Below are positions 53,901 to 64,000 of a stretch of DNA of 64,000 nt, piece by piece (positions within the stretch are counted from its first letter, which is position 1; every line of letters begins with the position of its first letter). Origin of the DNA: Litoditis marina (taxonomy: Eukaryota > Nematoda > Chromadorea > Rhabditida > Rhabditidae); assembly GCA_964036275.1 (NCBI GenBank), contig CAXIWQ010000172.1, positions 124,001-188,000 of the forward strand, read 5' to 3'. A model generated the notes under the pieces. That model was given only the letters and a program-made list of their open reading frames with translations. It was not told the DNA's origin and made no database searches. A program made the translations under genes and the position numbers.

Positions 53901-54130
53901 ATACGGCTATCAAGTCTGTTGCTCCCAGCTACAAAAACGTAATACGACTTCATATTCTGTGGCGCACAGCCACAAAAGACAAATTAACGCGGTTATTGAC
54001 TCTTTGCCGTGCAGCTACAGAAAAAAGTTTATACGGCTATCAAGTATGTTGCTCCCAGCTACAAAAACCTAATACGACTATCTATTCTGTGGCGCACAGC
54101 CACAAAATACGAATCAACGCGGTTATCGAC
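47900..54130 (+). repeat. Thirteen-monomer HOR (1689 bp) with shortened variants
   Basis: A rare monomer with TGTGGCTTGCAGCTACAG and AAAGCTTATACGG lies at 49581, 51270 and 52959, exactly 1689 bp apart. It is preceded each time by a CTGTGGTGCACAACCACAAAG monomer and followed by one with AACTCGG. A monomer lacking TTG (AAGTATGCTCCC) occurs near 48587, 50404 and 51963. The last two are 1559 bp apart because the second unit lacks one monomer. AAGCTT occurs in each 1689-bp unit at about 49603, 51292 and 52981. Confidence 0.82.
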
Positions 54131-54688
54131 TGTTTGCAGCTACAGAAAAAAGTTAATACGGCTATCAAGTCTTTTGCTCCCAGCTACAAAAACCTGATAC
54201 GACAATCTATTCTGTGGCGTACAGCCACAAAATACGAATTAACGCGGTTATCGACTCGTTGCCTTGCAGCTACAGAGAGCATTTCATACGGCTATCTAAT
54301 CTGTTGCTCCCAGCTACAAAAACCTAATACGACAATCTATTCTGTGGCGCACAGCCACAAAATACGAATAAACGCGGTAATCGACTCGTTGGCTTGCAGT
54401 TACAGAGAAAAGTTCATACGGCTATCAAGTCTGTTGCTCCCAGCTACAAAGACCTAACACGACTATATATTCTGTGGCGCACAGCCACAAAAGACGAATT
54501 AACGCGGTTATTGACTCTTTGCCTTGCAGCTACAGAAAAAAAATATACGGCTATCAAGTCTTTGCTCCCAAGAACAGTTCATACGGTTATCAAATCTGTT
54601 GCTCCCAGCTACAAAAACTCAATACGACTATCTCTTCTGTGGCGCACAGCCACGAAATACGAATTAACGCGGCTATCGACTCTTTGGC
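54130..54688 (+). repeat. Divergent satellite segment with a truncated monomer
   Basis: This stretch collects many changes not seen elsewhere: a 5-bp loss in CTGTTTGCAGC, GGCGTACAGCC, CTATCTAATCTG, GCGGTAATCGACTCGTTGG, TCTCTTCTGTGG and GCGGCTATCGAC. At about 54579 GCTCCCA joins directly to AGAACAGTTC, which removes about 93 bp and leaves a fused partial monomer. The segment separates the 13-monomer HOR from the 11-monomer family and shows no tandem copy of itself, as expected of a domain border that escaped homogenisation. Confidence 0.75.
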
Positions 54689-57600
54689 TTGCAGCTACAG
54701 AAAAAAAGTTTACACGGCTATCAGGTCTGTTGCTCCCAGCTACAAAAACCTAATACGACAATCTATTCTGTGGCACACAGCCACAAAATACGAATTAACG
54801 CGGTTATTGACTCTTTGCCGTGCAGCTACAGAAAAAAGTTTATATGGCTATCAAGTATGTTGTTCCCAGCTAGAAAAACCCAATACAACTATCTATTCTG
54901 TGGCACACAGCCACAAAATACGATATAACGCGGTTATCGACTCTTTGCCTTGCAGCTACAGAAAAAAGTTTATACGGCTATCAAGTCTGTTGCTCATGGC
55001 TACAAAAACCTAATACGACTTTATATCCTGTGGCGCACAGCCACAAAAGACAAATTAACGCGGTTATTACCTCTTTGCCTTGCAGCTACAGAAAAAAGTT
55101 CATACGGCTATCAAGTCTGTTGCTCCCAGCTACAAAAACCTGATACGACAATCTATTCTGTGGCGCACAGCCACAAAAGACAAATTAACGCGGTTATTAC
55201 CTCTTTGCCTTGCAGCTACAGAAAAAAGTTCATACGGCTATCAAGTCTGTTGCTCCCAGCTACAAAAACCTAATACGACTTTATATTCTGTGGCGCACAG
55301 CCACAAAAGACAAATTAACGCGGTTATTGACTCTTTGCCGTGCAGCTACAGGAAAAAGGTTATACGGCTATCAAGTATGTTGCTCCCAGCTACAAAAACC
55401 TGATACGACTATCTATTCTGTGGCGCACAGCCACAAAATACGAATTAACGCGGTTATCGACTCTTTGCCTTGCAGCTACAGAGAACAGTTCATACGGCTA
55501 TCAAATCTGTTGCTCCCAGCTACAAAAACCTAATACGACAATCTATTCTGTGGCGCACAGCCACAAAACACGAAATATCGCGGTTATCGACTTGTTGGCT
55601 TGCAGCTACAGAGAAAAGTTCATACGGCTATCAAGTCTGTTGCTCCCAGCTACAAAAACCTGATACGACAATCTATTCTGTGGCGCACAGCCACAAAAGA
55701 CAAATTAACGCGGTTATTACTTCTTTGCCTTGCAGCTACAGAAAAAAGTTCATACGGCCATCAAGTCTGTTGCTCCCAGCTACAAAAACCTAATACGACT
55801 TTATATTCTGTGGCGCACAGCCACAAAAGACGAATTAACGCGGTTATTGACTCTTTGCCTCGCAGTTACAGAGAACATTTCATACGGCTATCAAATCTGT
55901 TGCTCCCAGCTACAAAAACCTAATACGACAATATATTCTGTGGCGCACAGCCACAAAGACGAATTAACGCGGTTATTGACATTTTGACTTGCAGCTACAA
56001 AAAAAAATCATACGGCTATCAAGTCTGTTGCTTCCAACTACAAGAACATAATACGACTTTATATTCTGTGGCGCACAGCCACAAAATACAAATTAACGCG
56101 GTTATTGACTCTTTGCCTTGCAGTTACAGAGAACATTTCATACGGCTATCAAATCTGTTGCTCCCAGCTACAAAAACCTAATACGACTTTATATTCTGTG
56201 GCGCACAGCCACAAAAGACAAATTAACGCGGTTATTACCTCTTTGCCTTGCAGCTACAGAAAAAAAGTTTATACGGCTATCAAGTCTGTTGCTCCCAGCT
56301 ACAAAAACCTAATACGACTTTATATTCTGTGGCGCACAGCCACAAAAGACAAATTAACGCGGTTATTGACTCTTTGCCGTGCAGCTACAGAAAAAAGTTT
56401 ATATGGCTATCAAGTATGTTGCTCCCAGCTAGAAAAACCTAATACGACAATCTATTCTGTGGCGCACAGCCACAAAATACAAATTATCGCGGTTATCGAC
56501 TTGTTGGCTTGCAGCTACAGAGAAAAGTTCATACGGCTATCAAGTCTGTTGCTCCCAGCTACAAAAACCTGATACGACAATCTATTCTGTGGCGCACAGC
56601 CACAAAGACGAATTAACGCGGTTATTGACATTTTGACTTGCAGCTACAAAAAAAATCATACGGCTATCAAGTCTGTTGCTTCCAACTACAGAAACATAAT
56701 ACGACAATCTATTCTGTGGCGCACAGCCACAAAACACGAAATATCGCGGTTATCGACTTGTTGGCTTGCAGCTACAGAGAAAAGTTTATACGGCTATCAA
56801 GTCTGTTGCTCCCAGCTACAAAAACCTGATACGACAATCTATTCTGTGGCGCACAGCCACAAAAGACAAATTAACGCGGTTATTACCTCTTTGCCTTGCA
56901 GCTACAGAAAAAAGTTCATACGGCTATCAAATCTGTTGCTCCCAGCTACAAAAACCTAATACGACAATCTATTCTGTGGCACACAGCCACAAAATACGAT
57001 ATAACGCGGTTATCGACTCTTTGCCTTGCAGCTACAGAAAAAAGTTATACGGCTATCAAGTCTGTTGCTCATGGCTACAAAAACCTAATACGACTTTATA
57101 TCCTGTGGCGCACAGCCACAAAAGACAAATTAACGCGGTTATTACATCTTTGCCTTGCAGCTACAGAAAAAAGTTCATACGGCTATCAAGTCTGTTGCTC
57201 CCAGCTACAAAAACCTGATACGACAATCTATTCTGTGGCGCACAGCCACAAAGACGAATTAACGCGGTTATTGACATTTTGACTTGCAGCTACAAAAAAA
57301 AAATCATACGGCTATCAAGTCTGTTGCTTCCAACTACAAAAACATAATACGACTTTATATTCTGTGGCGCACAGCCACAAAATACAAATTAACGCGGTTA
57401 TTGACTCTTTGCCTTGCAGTTACAGAGAACATTTCATACGGCTATCAAATCTGTTGCTCCCAGCTACAAAAACCTAATACGACTTTATATTCTGTGGCGC
57501 ACAGCCACAAAAGAAAAATTAACGCGGTTATTACCTCTTTGCCTTGCAGCTACAGAAAAAAAGTTTATACGGCTATCAAGTCTGTTGCTCCCAGCTACAA

Positions 57601-60600
57601 AAACCTAATACGACTTTATATTCTGTGGCGCACAGCCACAAAAGACAAATTAACGCGGTTATTGACTCTTTGCCGTGCAGCTACAGAAAAAAAGTTTATA
57701 TGGCTATCAAGTATGTTGCTCCCAGCTAGAAAAACCCAATACAACTATCTATTCTGTGGCACACAGCCACAAAATACGATATAACGCGGTTATCGACTCT
57801 TTGCCTTGCAGCTACAGAAAAAAGTTCATACGGCTATCAAGTCTGTTGCTCATGGCTACACAAACCTAATACGACTTTATATCCTGTGGCGCACAGCCAC
57901 AAAAGACAAATTAACGCGGTTATTACCTCTTTGCCTTGCAGCTACAGAAAAAAGTTCATACGGCTATCAAGTCTGTTGCTCCCAGCTACAAAAACCTGAT
58001 ACGACAATCTATTCTGTGGCGCACAGCCACAAAAGACAAATTAACGCGGTTATTGACTCTTTGCCGTGCAGCTACAGAAAAAAGTTTATATGGCTATCAA
58101 GTATGTTGCTCCCAGCTAGAAAAACCCAATACAACTATCTATTCTGTGGCACACAGCCACAAAATACGATATAACGCGGTTATCGACTCTTTGCCTTGCA
58201 GCTACAGAAAAAAGTTCATACGGCTATCAAGTCTGTTGCTCCCAGCTACAAAAACCTAATACGACTTTATATTCTGTGGCGCACAGCCACAAACGACAAA
58301 TTAACGCGGTTATTGACTCTTTGCCGTGCAGCTACAGAAAAAAGTTTATATGGCTATCAAGTATGTTGTTCCCAGCTAGAAAAACCCAATACAACTATCT
58401 ATTCTGTGGCACACAGCCACAGAATACGATATAACGCGGTTATCGACTCTTTGCCTTGCAGCTACAGAAAAAAGTTTATACGGCTATCAAGTCTGTTGCT
58501 CATGGCTACAAAAACCTAATACGACTTTATATCCTGTGGCGCACAGCCACAAAAGACAAATTAACGCGGTTGTTACCTCTTTGCCTTGCAGCTACAGAAA
58601 AAGTTCATACGGCTATCAAGTCTGTTGCTCCCAGCTACAAAAACCTGATACGACAATCTATTCTGTGGCGCACAGCCACAAAGACGAATTAACGCGGTTA
58701 TTGACATTTTGACTTGCAGCTACAAAAAAAATCATACGGCTATCAAGTCTGTTGCTTCCAACTACAAAAACATAATACGACTTTATATTCTGTGGCGCAC
58801 AGCCACAAAATACAAATTAACGCGGTTATTGACTCTTTGCCTTGCAGTTACAGAGAACATTTCATACGGCTATCAAATCTGTTGCTCCCAGCTACAAAAA
58901 CCTAATACGACTTTATATTCTGTGGCGCACAGCCACAAAAGAAAAATTAACGCGGTTATTACCTCTTTGCCTTGCAGCTACAGAAAAAAAGTTTATACGG
59001 CTATCAAGTCTGTTGCTCCCAGCTACAAAAACCTAATACGACTTTATATTCTGTGGCGCACAGCCACAAAAGACAAATTAACGCGGTTATTGACTCTTTG
59101 CCGTGCAGCTACAGAAAAAAGTTTATATGGCTATCAAGTATGTTGCTCCCAGCTAGAAAAACCCAATACAACTATCTATTCTGTGGCACACAGCCACAAA
59201 ATACGATATAACGCGGTTATCGACTCTTTGCCTTGCAGCTACAGAAAAAAGTTTATACGGCTATCAAGTCTGTTGCTCATGGCTACACAAACCTAATACG
59301 ACTTTATATCCTGTGGCGCACAGCCACAAAAGACAAATTAACGCGGTTATTACCTCTTTGCCTTGCAGCTACAGAAAAAAGTTCATACGGCTATCAAGTC
59401 TGTTGCTCCCAGCTACAAAACCTGATACGACAATCTATTCTGTGGCGCACAGCCACAAAAGACAAATTAACGCGGTTATTGACTCTTTGCCGTGCAGCTA
59501 CAGAAAAAAGTTTATATGGCTATCAAGTATGTTGCTCCCAGCTAGAAAAACCCAATACAACTATCTATTCTGTGGCACACAGCCACAAAATACGATATAA
59601 CGCGGTTATCGACTCTTTGCCTTGCAGCTACAGAAAAAAGTTCATACGGCTATCAAGTCTGTTGCTCCCAGCTACAAAAACCTAATACGACTTTATATTC
59701 TGTGGCGCACAGCCACAAACGACAAATTAACGCGGTTATTGACTCTTTGCCGTGCAGCTACAGAAAAAAGTTTATATGGCTATCAAGTATGTTGTTCCCA
59801 GCTAGAAAAACCCAATACAACTATCTATTCTGTGGCACACAGCCACAGAATACGATATAACGCGGTTATCGACTCTTTGCCTTGCAGCTACAGAAAAAAG
59901 TTTATACGGCTATCAAGTCTGTTGCTCATGGCTACAAAAACCTAATACGACTTTATATCCTGTGGCGCACAGCCACAAAAGACAAATTAACGCGGTTATT
60001 ACCTCTTTGCCTTGCAGCTACAGAAAAAAGTTCATACGGCTATCAAGTCTGTTGCTCCCAGCTACAAAAACCTGATACGACAATCTATTCTGTGGCGCAC
60101 AGCCACAAAGACGAATTAACGCGGTTATTGACATTTTGACTTGCAGCTACAAAAAAAAATCATACGGCTATCAAGTCTGTTGCTTCCAACTACAAAAACA
60201 TAATACGACTTTATATTCTGTGGCGCACAGCCACAAAATACAAATTAACGCGGTTATTGACTCTTTGCCTTGCAGTTACAGAGAACATTTCATACGGCTA
60301 TCAAATCTGTTGCTCCCAGCTACAAAAACCTAATACGACTTTATATTCTGTGGCGCACAGCCACAAAAGACAAATTAACGCGGTTATTACCTCTTTGCCT
60401 TGCAGCTACAGAAAAAAAGTTTATACGGCTATCAAGTCTGTTGCTCCCAGCTACAAAAACCTAATACGACTTTATATTCTGTGGCGCACAGCCACAAAAG
60501 ACAAATTAACGCGGTTATTGACTCTTTGCCGTGCAGCTACAGAAAAAAGTTTATATGGCTATCAAGTATGTTGCTCCCAGCTAGAAAAACCCAATACAAC

Positions 60601-63230
60601 TATCTATTCTGTGGCACACAGCCACAAAATACGATATAACGCGGTTATCGACTCTTTGCCTTGCAGCTACAGAAAAAAGTTTATACGGCTATCAAGTCTG
60701 TTGCTCATGGCTACAAAAACCTAATACGACTTTATATCCTGTGGCGCACAGCCACAAAAGACAAATTAACGCGGTTATTACCTCTTTGCCTTGCAGCTAC
60801 AGAAAAAAGTTCATACGGCTATCAAGTCTGTTGCTCCCAGCTACAAAAACCTGATACGACAATCTATTCTGTGGCGCACAGCCACAAAAGACAAATTAAC
60901 GCGGTTATTGACTCTTTGCCGTGCAGCTACAGAAAAAAGTTTATATGGCTATCAAGTATGTTGCTCCCAGCTAGAAAAACCCAATACAACTATCTATTCT
61001 GTGGCACACAGCCACAAAATACGATATAACGCGGTTATTGACTCTTTGCCTTGCAGTTACAGAGAACATTTCATACGGCTATCAAATCTGTTGCTCCCAG
61101 CTACAAAAACCTAATACGACTTTATATTCTGTGGCGCACAGCCACAAAAGAAAAATTAACGCGGTTATTACCTCTTTGCCTTGCAGCTACAGAAAAAAAG
61201 TTTATACGGCTATCAAGTCTGTTGCTCCCAGCTACAAAAACCTAATACGACTTTATATTCTGTGGCGCACAGCCACAAAAGACAAATTAACGCGGTTATT
61301 GACTCTTTGCCGTGCAGCTACAGAAAAAAGTTTATATGGCTATCAAGTATGTTGCTCCCAGCTAGAAAAACCCAATACAACTATCTATTCTGTGGCACAC
61401 AGCCACAAAATACGATATAACGCGGTTATCGACTCTTTGCCTTGCAGCTACAGAAAAAAGTTTATACGGCTATCAAGTCTGTTGCTCATGGCTACACAAA
61501 CCTAATACGACTTTATATCCTGTGGCGCACAGCCACAAAAGACAAATTAACGCGGTTATTACCTCTTTGCCTTGCAGCTACAGAAAAAAGTTCATACGGC
61601 TATCAAGTCTGTTGCTCCCAGCTACAAAAACCTGATACGACAATCTATTCTGTGGCGCACAGCCACAAAAGACAAATTAACGCGGTTATTGACTCTTTGC
61701 CGTGCAGCTACAGAAAAAAGTTTATATGGCTATCAAGTATGTTGCTCCCAGCTAGAAAAACCCAATACAACTATCTATTCTGTGGCACACAGCCACAAAA
61801 TACGATATAACGCGGTTATCGACTCTTTGCCTTGCAGCTACAGAAAAAAGTTCATACGGCTATCAAGTCTGTTGCTCCCAGCTACAAAAACCTAATACGA
61901 CTTTATATTCTGTGGCGCACAGCCACAAACGACAAATTAACGCGGTTATTGACTCTTTGCCGTGCAGCTACAGAAAAAAGTTTATATGGCTATCAAGTAT
62001 GTTGTTCCCAGCTAGAAAAACCCAATACAACTATCTATTCTGTGGCACACAGCCACAGAATACGATATAACGCGGTTATCGACTCTTTGCCTTGCAGCTA
62101 CAGAAAAAAGTTTATACGGCTATCAAGTCTGTTGCTCATGGCTACAAAAACCTAATACGACTTTATATCCAGTGGCGCACAGCCACAAAAGACAAATTAA
62201 CGCGGTTATTACCTCTTTGCCTTGCAGCTACAGAAAAAAGTTCATACGGCTATCAAGTCTGTTGCTCCCAGCTACAAAAACCTGATACGACAATCTATTC
62301 TGTGGCGCACAGCCACAAAGACGAATTAACGCGGTTATTGACATTTTGACTTGCAGCTACAAAAAAAAATCATACGGCTATCAAGTCTGTTGCTTCCAAC
62401 TACAAAAACATAATACGACTTTATATTCTGTGGCGCACAGCCACAAAATACAAATTAACGCGGTTATTGACTCTTTGCCTTGCAGTTACAGAGAACATTT
62501 CATACGGCTATCAAATCTGTTGCTCCCAGCTACAAAAACCTAATACGACTTTATATTCTGTGGCGCACAGCCACAAAAGACAAATTAACGCGGTTATTAC
62601 CTCTTTGCCTTGCAGCTACAGAAAAAAAGTTTATACGGCTATCAAGTCTGTTGCTCCCAGCTACAAAACCTAATACGACTTTATATTCTGTGGCGCACAG
62701 CCACAAAAGACAAATTAACGCGGTTATTGACTCTTTGCCGTGCAGCTACAGAAAAAAGTTTATATGGCTATCAAGTATGTTGCTCCCAGCTAGAAAAACC
62801 CAATACAACTATCTATTCTGTGGCACACAGCCACAAAATACGATATAACGCGGTTATCGACTCTTTGCCTTGCAGCTACAGAAAAAAGTTTATACGGCTA
62901 TCAAGTCTGTTGCTCATGGCTACAAAAACCTAATACGACTTTATATCCTGTGGCGCACAGCCACAAAAGACAAATTAACGCGGTTATTACCTCTTTGCCT
63001 TGCAGCTACAGAAAAAAGTTCATACGGCTATCAAGTCTGTTGCTCCCAGCTACAAAAACCTGATACGACAATCTATTCTGTGGCGCACAGCCACAAAAGA
63101 CAAATTAACGCGGTTATTACCTCTTTGCCTTGCAGCTACAGAAAAAAGTTCATACGGCTATCAAGTCTGTTGCTCCCAGCTACAAAAACCTAATACGACT
63201 TTATATTCTGTGGCGCACAGCCACAAAAGA
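54689..63230 (+). repeat. Eleven-monomer HOR family, second block
   Basis: Markers at 57414, 58842 and 60270 are 1428 bp apart; 61051 and 62480 are 1429 bp apart; 60270 and 61051 are 781 bp apart (six monomers). The unit contains the same ordered variants as the block at 13260-17545: GTTGCTTCCAACTAC with CATAATACG, GAACATTTCATACGG, TTTATATGGCTATC, CCCAATACAACTATC, ACGATATAACGCGG and GTTGCTCATGGCTAC with TATATCC. Some units carry TACACAAACC or AAGAAAAATTAACG as local markers. Confidence 0.82.
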
Positions 63231-64000
63231 CACAAATTAACGCGGTTATTGACTCTTTGCCGTGCAGCTACAGGAAAAAGGTTATACGGCTATCAAGTAT
63301 CAAGTATGTTGCTCCCAGCTACAAAAACCTGATACGACTATCTATTCTGTGGCGCACAGCCACAAAATACGAATTAACGCGGTTATCGACTCTTTGCCTT
63401 GCAGCTACAGAGAACAGTTCATACGGCTATCAAATCTGTTGCTCCCAGCTACAAAAACCTAATACGACAATCTATTCTGTGGCGCACAGCCACAAAACAC
63501 GAAATATCGCGGTTATCGACTTGTTGGCTTGCAGCTACAGAGAAAAGTTCATACGGCTATCAAGTCTGTTGCTCCCAGCTACAAAAACCTGATACGACAA
63601 TCTATTCTGTGGCGCACAGCCACAAAAGACAAATTAACGCGGTTATTACTTCTTTGCCTTGCAGCTACAGAAAAAAGTTCATACGGCCATCAAGTCTGTT
63701 GCTCCCAGCTACAAAAACCTAATACGACTTTATATTCTGTGGCGCACAGCCACAAAAGACAAATTAACGCGGTTATTGACTCTTTGCCGTGCAGCTACAG
63801 GAAAAAGGTTATACGGCTACCAAGTATGTTGCTCCCAGCTACAAAAACCTAATACGACTATCTATTCTGTGGCGCACAGCCACAAAATACGAATTGACGC
63901 GGTTATCGACTCTTTGCCTTGCAGCTACAGAGAACAGTTCATACGGCTATCAAATCTGTTGCTCCCAGCTACAAAAACCTAATACGACAATCTATTCTGT
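63000..64000 (+). repeat. Copy of 55.08-55.80 kb at the window end
   Basis: Monomers from 63000 repeat those from 55080 in the same order (55470/63399, 55600/63529 and 55730/63659 are all offset 7929 bp, 61 monomers). The offset grows from 7920 because the second copy has an extra CA (AGACACAAATTAACG at about 63230) and a 7-bp tandem duplication (TATCAAGTATCAAGTATG at about 63291-63308). The copies diverge after about 55803 and 63732. The array then runs out of the window. Confidence 0.75.

Larger units (their letters stand above)
12557..64000 (+). repeat. 130-bp satellite array, right part
   Basis: The array resumes at ATTCTGTGGCGCACAGCC and continues in the same orientation to the window edge with no further interruption. 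The monomer is about 43 % GC and keeps about six CpG sites. Compared with the left part, new variant classes dominate: GTTGCTTCCAACTAC with CATAATACG, GTTGCTCATGGCTAC, GCCTCGCAGTTACAGAGAA, CAGGAAAAAGGTTATACGG, and CACGAAATATCGCGG. These recur at fixed spacings that define the HOR domains listed separately. No gene is present. Confidence 0.98.

Noticed and set aside
1..64000. CRISPR array
   Set aside because: The repeat unit is a whole 130-bp monomer with no separate spacers, and the variable sites are substitutions in an otherwise shared sequence.
1..64000. CENP-B box in the satellite
   Set aside because: No monomer class contains the core pattern TTCG followed by four bases, A, two bases and CGGG. 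TTCATACGGC is the closest stretch and lacks the required CpG and CGGG.

Overview
The window is almost entirely one tandem satellite array. A monomer of about 130 bp repeats head to tail in a single orientation from base 1 to base 64000, so both array ends lie outside the window. Dividing the array length by 130 gives roughly 475 monomers. I find no protein-coding gene, tRNA, rRNA or CRISPR array. Long arrays with higher-order repeats (HORs), plus a non-coding foldback or minisatellite-bearing insertion, point to a eukaryotic nuclear chromosome in a centromeric, pericentromeric or other heterochromatic block. The intact CpG content and the style of the insertion suggest an invertebrate animal, but I cannot name the lineage.

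Layout. Bases 1-10620: satellite with a patchwork of 5-, 6-, 17- and 20-monomer repeats. Bases 10621-12556: the only interruption, a 1.94-kb insertion. It holds a perfect 198-bp inverted repeat around a 129-bp loop, a minisatellite of 125-130 bp units rich in the octamer TGACGTCA, a pair of 145-bp direct repeats, a CCCA microsatellite and a GC-rich terminal hairpin. Bases 12557-64000: satellite again, in the same monomer phase and with the same local monomer order as an uninterrupted stretch near 1.5 kb. This part contains successive HOR domains: an 11-mer (1428/1429 bp, three copies, 13.3-17.5 kb); a 24-mer (3114-3117 bp, two copies, 18.3-24.5 kb); 16- and 10-mers (24.4-28.7 kb); a block marked by monomers with an 8-bp deletion (28.6-36.1 kb); a 21-mer (2726 bp, two near-identical copies, 36.6-42.2 kb); a 5-mer (43.2-44.5 kb); a 10-mer (1300/1301 bp, 44.5-47.9 kb); a 13-mer (1689 bp, 49.5-54.1 kb); and the 11-mer family again (54.7-63 kb).

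The many apparent open reading frames on the + strand are a by-product of the monomer. Its length is 1 modulo 3, and all its common stop codons fall in one of the three forward frames, so a reading frame passes through about two and a half monomers before it stops.

The most interesting observation is that the core of the satellite monomer (the GGCGCACAGC ... AAGACAAAT segment) also occurs, with small gaps, in both arms of the foldback and at the right end of the inserted element. The satellite and the element may share an origin. All coordinates for HOR domains are approximate because they were read by eye from repeated variant positions and spacing.
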